14,785 nucleotides of DNA from CAYHPY01 sp964358485 (GCA_964358485.1 CAYHPY010000093.1:1-14785); one strand, 5' to 3'. Counted from the first letter of the stretch, positions 1 to 7,288 are shown. The notes: a model not told the origin generated them from the sequence alone. Program-made: numbers and translations.

Positions 1-2
1 CC

Positions 3-833
3 CCCGCGCCGGTGCTGACCGCCGGTGGAAAGGCCGATTGGCGGGTTCGGGTCGTGCCCAACAAGTTCCCGGTCCTGATCCCCTCGGCCCCGCAAGTCCC
101 CGACGCGACGCCCTACAAATCCCTCCCCGGAGAAGGAATACACGAGGTCATCGTGGACACCCCCCGGCACGACCTGTCCCTGGCCTTGATGGAGCCCGCC
201 GCGGTGGACGAACTCGTCGGCGCCTACGAGGCCCGTTTCAACAAGACCCTGGAAAACGAGAAGGTTTCTTTGACCATGCTCTTCAAGAACCACGGGGCCG
301 CCGCGGGAACTTCCCTGGACCACCCGCATACCCAGCTCATCGCCTCCAGCATCGTCCCGGCCTACATCCGCCACCGCATGGACGAGGCCGAGAAGTACTA
401 CCGCCAAAAGGCGGAGTGCGTCTTCTGCGCCATGCTCCGCGAGGAGCTCCGGCAAAAGACCCGGATCGTCGCGGAGAACCAGCACTTCTGCGCGTTCGTC
501 CTCTTCGCCGCGCTCTCGCCCTTCCACATCTGGATTCTGCCCAAGGTCCACACCCCGAGCTTCGGCTTCGCCTCCGAGGAAATCCGCAAGAACTTTTCGG
601 CGATGCTTCACCTGCTGTTGAAAAAGCTCCATAAGGGGCTCAACGATCCGCCCTACAACTTCGTGGTCCAGTCCACTCCCTTGGACCGCGGGGTGACCGA
701 GGGCTTCCACTGGTACATGAGCCTGGTGGTGCGCACCTCCCGGGCCGCGGGCTTCGAACTGGGCTCGGGGATGTTCGTCAACACCGCCGTGCCCGAAGCC
801 AGCGCCAAGTTCCTCAACTCGATCTCGGTTTGA
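3..833 (+). CDS. galT: Galactose-1-phosphate uridylyltransferase-like protein, 5' end outside window
   Basis: GalT-family nucleotidyltransferase. In characterised members it moves UMP between UDP-glucose and galactose-1-phosphate in the Leloir pathway, in the cytoplasm. The frame is open to the window edge, so the true N-terminus is missing; a GTG at 12 is only an internal candidate. Numbering from that GTG, WRVRVVPNKFP (10-20) is a typical GalT segment, and the active-site HPHTQ lies at 104-108, where the middle His (H106) would be the uridylylated nucleophile. A CVFC pair (136-139) precedes the second HIT-like half, with SPFHIWILPK and a C-terminal AGFELGSGMFVN...PE block. The substrate could be another sugar phosphate, because small GalT-like proteins in diverse bacteria are not all galactose-specific. 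The stop overlaps the TTG start of the next gene. Confidence 0.85.
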   Translation, partial: PAPVLTAGGKADWRVRVVPNKFPVLIPSAPQVPDATPYKSLPGEGIHEVIVDTPRHDLSLALMEPAAVDELVGAYEARFNKTLENEKVSLTMLFKNHGAAAGTSLDHPHTQLIASSIVPAYIRHRMDEAEKYYRQKAECVFCAMLREELRQKTRIVAENQHFCAFVLFAALSPFHIWILPKVHTPSFGFASEEIRKNFSAMLHLLLKKLHKGLNDPPYNFVVQSTPLDRGVTEGFHWYMSLVVRTSRAAGFELGSGMFVNTAVPEASAKFLNSISV

Positions 834-1474
834 CGGTCCTAATCGAGGACGGCGACCTGCTCGTCGTCGACAAGCCCCCGGGCGTCCTCGTCATTCCCGG
901 CCGCGGCGTCCCCGGCCGGACCCTTCAGCAAGAAGCCGAGAGCCATTGCGGCGCCCCGATTTGGGTCGTCCACCGCCTGGACCGCGAGGCCAGCGGCGTG
1001 GTGGTTTTCGCCAAGACCGCGGCCGAGCACCGCCGCCTGTGCGGCCTCTTCGAGAAACGGGCCGTGGAAAAGATTTACCGGGCCATCGTCCTCGGCCGGT
1101 TGGAGGGGGAAGGGGAGGCGGCGGTTCCTCTCAAGGCCTTTGGCTCGGGGCGGATGGGGCCGGGCGCGGGCGGAATGGCCTGCCGGACGCGGTATCGGTC
1201 CCTGGAGCTTTTCCCGAAGGCGACCTTGCTCGAGGTCCGGCCCGAAACCGGCCGCCGCCATCAAATCCGGGTCCATCTGCACGGCCTCGGGCACTCGATC
1301 CTGGGCGACCCGCTTTACGGCCGGCCCTTGCCCGTTCCCGGGGCTCCCCGTCTGATGCTGCACGCCTTCGAACTGGCCTTCCCCGCCGCCGATGGCCGCC
1401 GTCTGAGCGTCCGGGCGGAGCTTCCCGCGGATTTTACGGCCGTTCTGGAGGGGCTCCGGGCGCCTCGGGGGTGA
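830..1474 (+). CDS. RluA-family RNA pseudouridine synthase
   Basis: A 214-residue pseudouridine synthase of the RluA family, which isomerises uridine to pseudouridine in rRNA or tRNA. Motif I is near the N-terminus (DLLVVDKPPGVLV, 9-21). The catalytic motif HRLDREASG starts at H48, with D51 as the catalytic aspartate. The family motif RPETGRRHQIRVHL and GDPLYG follow. There is no N-terminal S4 domain, so it resembles the short RluA/TruC-like members; the exact RNA target cannot be assigned. The TTG at 830 overlaps the galT-like stop as TTGA, which suggests translational coupling. The start is chosen because homology begins almost immediately after it. The stop lies 11 bp before the -35 box of the next unit. 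Confidence 0.92.
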   Translation: MTVLIEDGDLLVVDKPPGVLVIPGRGVPGRTLQQEAESHCGAPIWVVHRLDREASGVVVFAKTAAEHRRLCGLFEKRAVEKIYRAIVLGRLEGEGEAAVPLKAFGSGRMGPGAGGMACRTRYRSLELFPKATLLEVRPETGRRHQIRVHLHGLGHSILGDPLYGRPLPVPGAPRLMLHAFELAFPAADGRRLSVRAELPADFTAVLEGLRAPRG

Positions 1475-1485
1475 CCGAATCGGCA

Positions 1486-1514
1486 TTGACAAACCCCGCC
1501 CAGGGGCCTATCAT
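1486..1514 (+). promoter_or_regulatory. Near-consensus sigma70 promoter
   Basis: TTGACA at 1486-1491 is a perfect -35 hexamer. A 17-bp spacer separates it from TATCAT at 1509-1514, five of six matches to TATAAT. Transcription should start near 1521, giving a 5' leader of about 13 nt that holds little more than the ribosome binding site (GGAGG, 1525-1529) of the SPFH gene. It is the best promoter match I saw in the window. Confidence 0.8.
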
Positions 1515-1533
1515 ATGCCCGAGCGGAGGGATC

Positions 1534-2583
1534 ATGGCCATCATCGATCGCGTCAAGTACGACGGACCCTCGGACGTCCTGATTTGGCGGCATCCCCCGG
1601 ACGATTTGAGCTGGGGAACCCAGGTGATCGTCAACCAGTCCCAGGAGGCCCTGTTCTACGAGGGCGGCAAGCTTTTGGACCTGTTGGGCCCCGGGACCCA
1701 TACCCTCAAGACCGCCAACATCCCCCTTTTGCGGGCCCTGGTCAAGGTTCCCTTCGGCGGGGAGACGCCGTTTGCCGCCGAGATTTATTTCATCAACAAA
1801 GCCGCCAAGCTCGACATCAAATGGGGGACCCCCAACCCGATTCCGGTCCTGGACCCGAAGTACAACGTGGCCCTGCCGGTTCGGGCTTTCGGGCAATTCG
1901 GCGTCCGCGTGGCCGACTCCAAGGCGGCCGTGGTTCAACTGAGCGGGACGCTCCGGGAATTCACCGTCGAGGCGCTCAATAACCATTTCCGGGGCGTGCT
2001 GCTGACCCGCGCCAAGGATTATTTGGCCGAGGCCATCCTCCTGCAGAAAATCCCCGTGCTCGAGATCAACGCCTACCTCGACGAGATCTCGTCGGCGATC
2101 CAGAAAAAGCTCGAGGCGGATTTCTCCGTCTGGGGATTCCAGCTCGTGAACTTCTATTTGAGCTCCGTGGACGTCCCGGAAAACGACGACACCGTGATCC
2201 GGCTCAAGAAAGCCCTGGCCGAGAAGGCCGAGGTGGACATTTTGGGCGGGGAGTTCTACAAAACCAAGAGGACCTTCGACACCCTGGAGAAGGCCGCGGG
2301 GACCGAGGGCGGCGGGATGGGAGCGGGGATGGGCTTAGGCATGGGCCTGGGCGCCGGGGCGGGCGTGGGCGGAGCCATGGGTGGGCTGGTGGGCGGGGCG
2401 GTGGGGGGGCCGAGCCGGAGCGTCGCCGCCTGCGGGTCCTGCAAGGCCGAAAACGCCGCGGGCGCCAAATTCTGCTCGGCGTGCGGCAAGCCCCTGGGCC
2501 CGGCCGCGTGTGCGTCCTGCAAGGCGGAGCTGGCCCCGGGGGCCAAGTTCTGCCAAAACTGCGGAAAACCCGCGGGGAAATAG
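1534..2583 (+). CDS. SPFH/stomatin-like protein with two C-terminal zinc ribbons (COG4260/YdjI type)
   Basis: A 349-residue protein of the COG4260 type ('virion core protein-like', B. subtilis YdjI relatives). These SPFH-fold proteins are generally considered membrane-associated scaffolds. Family-typical stretches include DVLIWRHP (14-21), VNQSQEALF (33-41), LGPGTHTLKTANIPLL (51-66), AEIYFINK (82-89) and KWGTPNPIPVLDP (96-108). Residues 259-292 are a Gly/Met/Ala-rich flexible linker. Two zinc ribbons follow, with cysteines at 300/303/314/317 and 326/329/340/343. The ATG at 1534 is chosen because GGAGG (1525-1529) precedes it and homology starts there; the frame stays open back to 946, but that part is a shadow of the rluA-like gene. 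It is the first gene of a two-gene unit. Specific function unknown; YdjI-type proteins are often linked to membrane or envelope stress. Confidence 0.9.
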   Translation: MAIIDRVKYDGPSDVLIWRHPPDDLSWGTQVIVNQSQEALFYEGGKLLDLLGPGTHTLKTANIPLLRALVKVPFGGETPFAAEIYFINKAAKLDIKWGTPNPIPVLDPKYNVALPVRAFGQFGVRVADSKAAVVQLSGTLREFTVEALNNHFRGVLLTRAKDYLAEAILLQKIPVLEINAYLDEISSAIQKKLEADFSVWGFQLVNFYLSSVDVPENDDTVIRLKKALAEKAEVDILGGEFYKTKRTFDTLEKAAGTEGGGMGAGMGLGMGLGAGAGVGGAMGGLVGGAVGGPSRSVAACGSCKAENAAGAKFCSACGKPLGPAACASCKAELAPGAKFCQNCGKPAGK

Positions 2584-2593
2584 GGAGGGAGCC

Positions 2594-3157
2594 ATGATCC
2601 GTCTGCTGATTTTCGCGCTGCTGGTCCAAGCCGTTCCCGTCCACGCCAAGAAGTACGTCAAAATGTTCGTGGACGACCGCCACACCTCCCAGGTCAAGAG
2701 GGAACAGCTCGACTGCAAGATCCACAAGAACAAGAAGAAGTCCCTGACCCTGGGCTTCAAATTTAACGTGGCTTTCGCGGCCAAGGTCGGCCCGGAGGTG
2801 ACCTTCGGGCGCTCGACCGAAATCCAGTGGAACGACATGAGCCAGGAGCTCATCCGCCGTTACGAGGAGCTCTGCGACTTCCACAACAAAGGGCACCTGA
2901 CCGTGGAGGAGTTCGACCGCCGGTACGCCAAGCTCGACGAGCAATTCGGCAAGGCCGTCAAGCTCAAGGAGGCCATCCGCCAGGACGTGTTCGCCCGGGC
3001 CGACAAGGCCTTCGACGACCTGGCCGAGGAAGAGGCCAAGTTGGCGGGCCGGGCCGGGTTCAAGGACGAGATGAAGGAGAAGATCCAGACCTACTCCGCC
3101 AAGGTGGAAGAGCTCAACAAGGAAGTGAAGGCGGAGGATTCCCCGACGGAAAATTAG
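2594..3157 (+). CDS. Small secreted or periplasmic coiled-coil protein, unknown function
   Basis: A 187-residue protein I do not recognise as a named family. A Sec signal peptide is clear: a basic start (MIR), a hydrophobic core at about 4-16, and a V-H-A cleavage site after residue 18. The mature part begins lysine-rich (KK, then KIHKNKKKS at 42-50). The C-terminal half, from about 85, is strongly charged and heptad-like (long runs of E, K, D, A and L), so a helical coiled coil is likely. No catalytic motif is visible. The ATG has a strong Shine-Dalgarno (GGGAGGGA, 2583-2590) and lies 10 nt after the SPFH stop. An intrinsic terminator follows, so it is probably co-expressed with the SPFH protein and may act on the other side of the membrane from it. 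That partnership is inference. Confidence 0.8.
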   Translation: MIRLLIFALLVQAVPVHAKKYVKMFVDDRHTSQVKREQLDCKIHKNKKKSLTLGFKFNVAFAAKVGPEVTFGRSTEIQWNDMSQELIRRYEELCDFHNKGHLTVEEFDRRYAKLDEQFGKAVKLKEAIRQDVFARADKAFDDLAEEEAKLAGRAGFKDEMKEKIQTYSAKVEELNKEVKAEDSPTEN

Positions 3158-3174
3158 TTTTTTCGGGAACAAAA

Positions 3175-3219
3175 AGGCCCCCTCGCTCGTATTAATAGGT
3201 GGGGGCCTCTTCTTTTTTT
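3175..3219 (+). terminator. Rho-independent terminator
   Basis: AGGCCCCC (3175-3182) pairs perfectly with GGGGGCCT (3201-3208) around an 18-nt loop, and a T-rich tract (CTTCTTTTTTT) follows to 3219. It sits 18 nt after the stop of the secreted coiled-coil gene and closes the SPFH transcription unit. Confidence 0.85.
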
Positions 3220-3236
3220 GGGGGTCTCCGGGGGAG

Positions 3237-3254
3237 TGTGTTTGAACACAGTTC
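3237..3254. promoter_or_regulatory. Overlapping inverted repeats, possible operator
   Basis: TGTGTT (3237-3242) and AACACA (3245-3250) form a perfect 6-bp inverted repeat with a 2-bp centre. A second one, GAAC-ACA-GTTC (3244-3254), overlaps it. Both lie just before the Shine-Dalgarno of the HNH gene. The site is in the right place for a repressor. No clear -10/-35 pair is visible beside it, and the binding protein is unknown. Confidence 0.4.
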
Positions 3255-3266
3255 CCGGGAGGGGGC

Positions 3267-4436
3267 ATGGATGTCAAATTGGATCTCAAAACGGTTTCGG
3301 ATTCGGGGCTGCTGGCGCGGCTCGGGGCCCTGGTCGGGGGAGAGCGGGAGGATTTAGCCGAGGTCGTGGCGCATTTGGAGGAGGTGGACCGGAGGGAGCT
3401 GGTGGTGGCCCACGGCTATCCGTCCCTCTTCGACTATTGCGTCAAGGAGTTGCGGTACTCGGAATCCGCGGCCTATTGCCGCATTCGGGCGGCCCGGGCC
3501 GTCCGCCGGTTTCCGGCCGCCTGGGGAATGCGCCGGGCCGGGGAACTGCATTTGGACGCGCTGGTGCGGCTCAGCCCCCATTTGAACGGGGCCGATGGCG
3601 CGCGCCTATTGGAGCGGGCCCGCGGCAAGACCAGCCGGGAGGTCATGGAATTCTTGGCCGAGGAGTTCCCGGGGCGGGAGCTTCCGGACATGATCCGTCC
3701 CGCGGGCTTGCGGCCGGCCGGCTCGGGTCCGACGGAGCACGCGGGGCCCCTCTTTGCGGGCGGAGCCCTCGGGATTCCGGGTGGCTCCGGGGAGGCGCCC
3801 GCCGCTCCGGGGGGCCCCGGGGATGCGCTCGGCGCGGTGGGGGGCGCCGGCGGGGGCATCGGGGGGACTTCTCCGGTCCAAGGGGGCGCGGTCTTGGCTT
3901 CGCTCCCGGCCGGGAGCGCGGCCTTCGTCTCCCGGGTGCGGTTCGCCTTTACGGCGGACGAGGAGCTGGTCCTGCTGGTGCGCCGGGCGCGGGAACTGCT
4001 GAGGCATAAATATTCGGACGGAAGGCTGGAACGAATTTTTAAGGACGCGCTCTTGGCCTTGTTGGAGAAAAAAGATCCCGATCGGCAATTGCTCGCGGCG
4101 GTGCCGCGGCCGCCCCGGCCGACGCGGCCGATTCGGCTCCGAAGCATCCCGGAGTGGGTCAAGGACGCGGTGCGCCGCCGGGACGGGGGCCGGTGCGCCT
4201 ATTTTCCGGAGGGCGGCCGGCCTTGCGGGAGCCGGGACGGCCTTGAGTTCGACCACGTCAAGCCGTGGGCTCTGGGCGGCTCCTCGGATGATCCGGCCAA
4301 TATCCGCCTGCTGTGCGGCGCCCACAACCGGCACCTGGGACGGCGGATGTTCGGGGACGGCCGGGGCGGCGGGGGGAAAAACCCTAGGCCGGCAGAAAAA
4401 GCCGAACCGTCGTCCCCTTCCCCGGCTGGGTCTTGA
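3267..4436 (+). CDS. HNH endonuclease domain protein
   Basis: A 389-residue protein with a C-terminal HNH nuclease domain. Residues 1-135 form a helical region with the signature GYPSLFDYCVKELRYSESAAYCRIRAAR (50-77), typical of the DUF222-like N-terminus of many bacterial HNH proteins. Residues 160-207 are a Gly/Pro/Ala-rich low-complexity linker. The nuclease domain (about 295-360) has C310 and C320, the DH pair D329-H330, N345, and C350-GA-H353-N354. The cysteines and H353 are plausible zinc ligands, and H330 is the likely general base. The ATG follows a strong purine run (GGGAGGGGG, 3257-3265). The last 53 bp overlap the 3' end of the convergent kinase gene, so residues 373-389 are probably a non-conserved tail. 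Biological role unknown; no methylase, intein or mobile element is adjacent. Confidence 0.87.
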   Translation: MDVKLDLKTVSDSGLLARLGALVGGEREDLAEVVAHLEEVDRRELVVAHGYPSLFDYCVKELRYSESAAYCRIRAARAVRRFPAAWGMRRAGELHLDALVRLSPHLNGADGARLLERARGKTSREVMEFLAEEFPGRELPDMIRPAGLRPAGSGPTEHAGPLFAGGALGIPGGSGEAPAAPGGPGDALGAVGGAGGGIGGTSPVQGGAVLASLPAGSAAFVSRVRFAFTADEELVLLVRRARELLRHKYSDGRLERIFKDALLALLEKKDPDRQLLAAVPRPPRPTRPIRLRSIPEWVKDAVRRRDGGRCAYFPEGGRPCGSRDGLEFDHVKPWALGGSSDDPANIRLLCGAHNRHLGRRMFGDGRGGGGKNPRPAEKAEPSSPSPAGS

Positions 4437-5070
4437 TGTCCACGGAGCCGCCGTGGCGCTCCAGGGTCCGCTTGGCGACGGCCAGGCCCAGGCCCAGGCC
4501 GCGGGGCTTGGTGGTGAAAAACGGTTCGAAAACCTTGTGCAGGTCGTCGGGGCGGATGCCGGGGCCCGCGTCGGAGATCTCGACGGCGGGGCGCTTGGCC
4601 TCCCGATAGACCCGGACCTTGACGGCGCCGCCCTCCGGCATGGCCTCGCCCGCGTTGGCCAGAATCCGGCGGACGGCGTCGGCCAGTTGCGCGGGGTCTC
4701 CGGTCAGTTCGGGATCGGAGGCGTCGGGGGCGTGGTCCACGGAGACTTTCGGGGGCGGGGTCCAGGCGGCCAGCGCCTGCTCGACGACGGCGTTGAGGCG
4801 GAGCGGACGGGGTTCGGGCTTGGCTTCCCGGAAATAGCCGACCAATTCGCCCACGACGGCGTTGGCGTTCTTGATCTCCGATTCGATGATTCCGAGGTGC
4901 TTTCCCAGCTTGGGATCGGCGTCGGGGAGGGCGGACAGCTTGGTTTTGATGAAATAGAGGGAATTGTTCATGATGGCCAGCGGGTTGCGGAGTTCGTGGG
5001 AGACCACCGAGACCATTTTGACGAGCAGGGCTTCTTGGGCGGAATTATTTTCGGGGGCTTTCTTTTTCAT
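4384..5070 (-). CDS. Soluble sensor histidine kinase without a sensor domain
   Basis: A 228-residue protein made almost entirely of a histidine kinase core. The H-box is SHELRNP, with phosphoacceptor H25. The ATP-binding domain has an N-box (ILANAGEAM, N139), a G1 box (DAGPGI, D167), an F-box (FEPFFTT) and a G2 box (GLGLGL, 191-196). There is no transmembrane segment, PAS, GAF or receiver domain, and only 24 residues precede the H-box, so any input must come from a partner protein. The ATG at 5070 lies inside the end of the upstream DUF255 gene (26-bp overlap), with a GGAG about 10 nt before it, which suggests translational coupling. No response regulator is adjacent; the nearest receiver domain is on the ATPase encoded at 13842-11674. 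The 3' end overlaps the convergent HNH gene. Confidence 0.9.
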   Translation of the reverse strand: MKKKAPENNSAQEALLVKMVSVVSHELRNPLAIMNNSLYFIKTKLSALPDADPKLGKHLGIIESEIKNANAVVGELVGYFREAKPEPRPLRLNAVVEQALAAWTPPPKVSVDHAPDASDPELTGDPAQLADAVRRILANAGEAMPEGGAVKVRVYREAKRPAVEISDAGPGIRPDDLHKVFEPFFTTKPRGLGLGLAVAKRTLERHGGSVDIKTQPGKGTTVRLFLPA

Positions 5071-7288
5071 CGAGGATTTTCTCCAGGACCGACGGATCGC
5101 TCGTGGGGAGCTTGCAGGTGTGGTCGACGCAGACGTAGGCCGCGGGCTTGCCGCCCAGCGGCTTGACGCCCTTGAGGAAAGGGAGATTTTTGGCGAGGCG
5201 CTCCTGGGAGCTTCCCCCGCGGGCCGCGAGGAGCACCTTGACCGGCAGGAATTTGCGGCGGATCACGCGCAGAAGCGCGGCGGCCCCCGGGTCGGCGGGG
5301 TCGCCCGCCAGCACGATTTGCCGGGGCTTGGAAAGCGTCCAGCCGGCCGCCGCCAGCATCGCGGGGACCGACAGCGGCCGCTCCTTCATGGCGTGGGCGA
5401 AGCGGGCCAGGGTTTTTTCGGCCTGGGACCGGAAATCGGGGCGGCCGCGGAGCTCGGCCAGCCGCAGGCCGTTCATGGCCGCGATGGAGGAGGCCGCGGG
5501 CTCGACGTTGTCGGAGTCTTCGAAGGGCCTCATGAGGAGGGCGGAGTCGTGGCCCTCGGCGGTCATCAAGACCCCTCCCTCGGGCCCGGCAAAGCGCGCC
5601 AGCAAGGCCTCGTGCAGCTCCTCGGCCCAAAACAGCCATTCCTCCCGTAAGGAGGCCTCGTAAAGGTCCAGGAGCCCCGCCGTCAGGAAGGCGTAATCGT
5701 CGGCCATCCCCCCAATCGCCCGTTCCCCGTCGCGCCAGCGGTGGTGGAGAACTCCTGTTTTCTCTTCGTAGAGCCGTTTCCTGAGGAAACCCGCGGCGCG
5801 CTCGGCGGCCTCCAGGTCGCCCGGCTCCTCGAAAGCCTGGTAGGCCTTGGCGAAGGCGGAGATCGCGAGGCCGTTCCAGGAGGTCAATATCTTGTCGTCT
5901 AAAGACGGGCGAGGGCGTTTAGCGCGAATCTTCAGCAGTCGAGCCCGAGCCCGGACGAGAATTTTTTCCGTTTGTTCCGTGGTTCTGTTGAATTTTTCCG
6001 CCGTTACTTTTATCGAATGCGCCAAATACAGAACATTTTTTTGAACGAATTCGTTGTGGGGGTCGGACAAAGCATTCCCCTCTGGAAGAATTCCATAACG
6101 GAACGAAAAAATGGGTCCGTCCTCTCCGAGGACGGAAGAAATTTCGGGGACGGAAAAAAGATAGAAGGCTCCCTCGGCCTTGTGGGCGGCGGGGGAATCA
6201 GCGACGGCCTCAGGAGGTATAGAATCGGCATCCTCCGCCGAGTAAAACCCCCCTTCGGGGTGCGACATGTCCCTCAGCAAGTAATCCAGCGTCCCCCGGG
6301 CCGTTTCTTTTAGGCCCTGGTCTCCCGTCGCCTGGAAAGCCTCCGCCGCCGCCCCGGCGAGCTGGGCGTTGTCGTAAAGCATCTTCTCGAAGTGGGGGAC
6401 GCGCCAACGCTCGTCGGTCGAGTAGCGGTGGAAGCCTCCGCCCAGTTGGTCGTAAATTCCGCCGGCCCTCATTGCGCGCAGGGTGGACACCGTCATGTCC
6501 AAGGCCTTGGCCTCTCCGGTCACCGCCCAGTATCTGAGGAGAAAGGATAGATTGACCGGCATCGGGAATTTCGGGGCGCCTCCGAAGCCCTTTTCCTCCG
6601 GGTCGAAGCTTCCCGCGAAGGATCGGAAAGCCCGCTCCAGCCAGGCCGGATCCGGAGCGCCCGGCGTGGAGGCCGGGCCGGGGGCGGAGGCTTGGGCCTG
6701 GAGGGCCTGGGTCAGCCGTGAGGAGTCCCCGAGGAGGTCCGAGCGCCGCTCCTTCCAGAGTTGGGCCACGCGCTCCAGGAGCTGGGGAAAACCGGGCTGG
6801 CCCCAACGGGCCTCCGGGGGAAAATAGGTTCCGCCGTAGAAGGGCCGGCGCTCCGGGGTGAGGAACACGGTCAGGGGCCAGCCGCCTCGCCCGGTCATCG
6901 CCTGCACGGCGGTCATGTAAATCCGGTCGATGTCGGGCCGTTCCTCGCGATCGACCTTGATGTTGACGAAGCTCCGGTTCATGATCGCGGCGATGGCGGG
7001 ATTCTCGAAGCTTTCCCGCTCCATGACGTGGCACCAGTGGCAGGTGGAATAACCGATGGAGAGGAGGATCGGCTTGTCCTCCTTGACCGCCAGCGCGAAG
7101 GCCTCCGGCCCCCAGGGCCTCCAATCCACCGGATTGCCCGCGTGCTGGAGCAGGTAGGGGCTTTTCTCGCGCGCGAGGGCGTTGGTATGAGCCATGTTCC
7201 GGTTTTTCCGCGCTTGACCCGGCGCCGGGCCGCCTGCGGCGGGCGCGACCGCCCAGAGCAAGGCCGCGATCAGGCCCCGCGCCTTCAT
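5045..7288 (-). CDS. DUF255/thioredoxin-fold protein (YyaL/SPATA20 family), possibly exported
   Basis: A 747-residue protein: an N-terminal thioredoxin-like DUF255 domain followed by a long (alpha/alpha)6-barrel-like region. Family landmarks are SPYLLQHAGNPVDW (43-56), the CxxC site STCHWCHVM (C83, C86), KVDREERPDIDRIYM and GGWPLTVFLTP. Further on are GGGFHRYSTDERWRVPHFEKMLYDNAQL and DDKILTSWNGL. Biochemical function is poorly known; a redox or sugar-related role is only suggested by the folds. The ATG at 7288 adds a possible signal peptide (MKAR, then a hydrophobic stretch of about 5-20). If translation instead starts at the internal ATG at 7195 (residue 32, before AHTNALAREKSPYLL), the protein is cytoplasmic, as in many relatives. 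Neither start has a strong Shine-Dalgarno. Residues about 353-468 are encoded by unusually AT-rich DNA. The gene is divergent from the lipoprotein gene and overlaps the downstream kinase. Confidence 0.9.
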   Translation of the reverse strand: MKARGLIAALLWAVAPAAGGPAPGQARKNRNMAHTNALAREKSPYLLQHAGNPVDWRPWGPEAFALAVKEDKPILLSIGYSTCHWCHVMERESFENPAIAAIMNRSFVNIKVDREERPDIDRIYMTAVQAMTGRGGWPLTVFLTPERRPFYGGTYFPPEARWGQPGFPQLLERVAQLWKERRSDLLGDSSRLTQALQAQASAPGPASTPGAPDPAWLERAFRSFAGSFDPEEKGFGGAPKFPMPVNLSFLLRYWAVTGEAKALDMTVSTLRAMRAGGIYDQLGGGFHRYSTDERWRVPHFEKMLYDNAQLAGAAAEAFQATGDQGLKETARGTLDYLLRDMSHPEGGFYSAEDADSIPPEAVADSPAAHKAEGAFYLFSVPEISSVLGEDGPIFSFRYGILPEGNALSDPHNEFVQKNVLYLAHSIKVTAEKFNRTTEQTEKILVRARARLLKIRAKRPRPSLDDKILTSWNGLAISAFAKAYQAFEEPGDLEAAERAAGFLRKRLYEEKTGVLHHRWRDGERAIGGMADDYAFLTAGLLDLYEASLREEWLFWAEELHEALLARFAGPEGGVLMTAEGHDSALLMRPFEDSDNVEPAASSIAAMNGLRLAELRGRPDFRSQAEKTLARFAHAMKERPLSVPAMLAAAGWTLSKPRQIVLAGDPADPGAAALLRVIRRKFLPVKVLLAARGGSSQERLAKNLPFLKGVKPLGGKPAAYVCVDHTCKLPTSDPSVLEKILDEKESPRK

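Noticed and set aside
946..1533. Long upstream extension of the SPFH reading frame
   Set aside because: It overlaps the rluA-like gene in another frame and is Arg/Pro/Gly-rich. Homology, a promoter and a Shine-Dalgarno all support the ATG at 1534.
2204..3289. Minus-strand 361-residue open frame
   Set aside because: It is antisense to the SPFH and secreted-protein genes, runs through the terminator, and its second half is Arg/Pro-rich shadow sequence. No recognisable domain.
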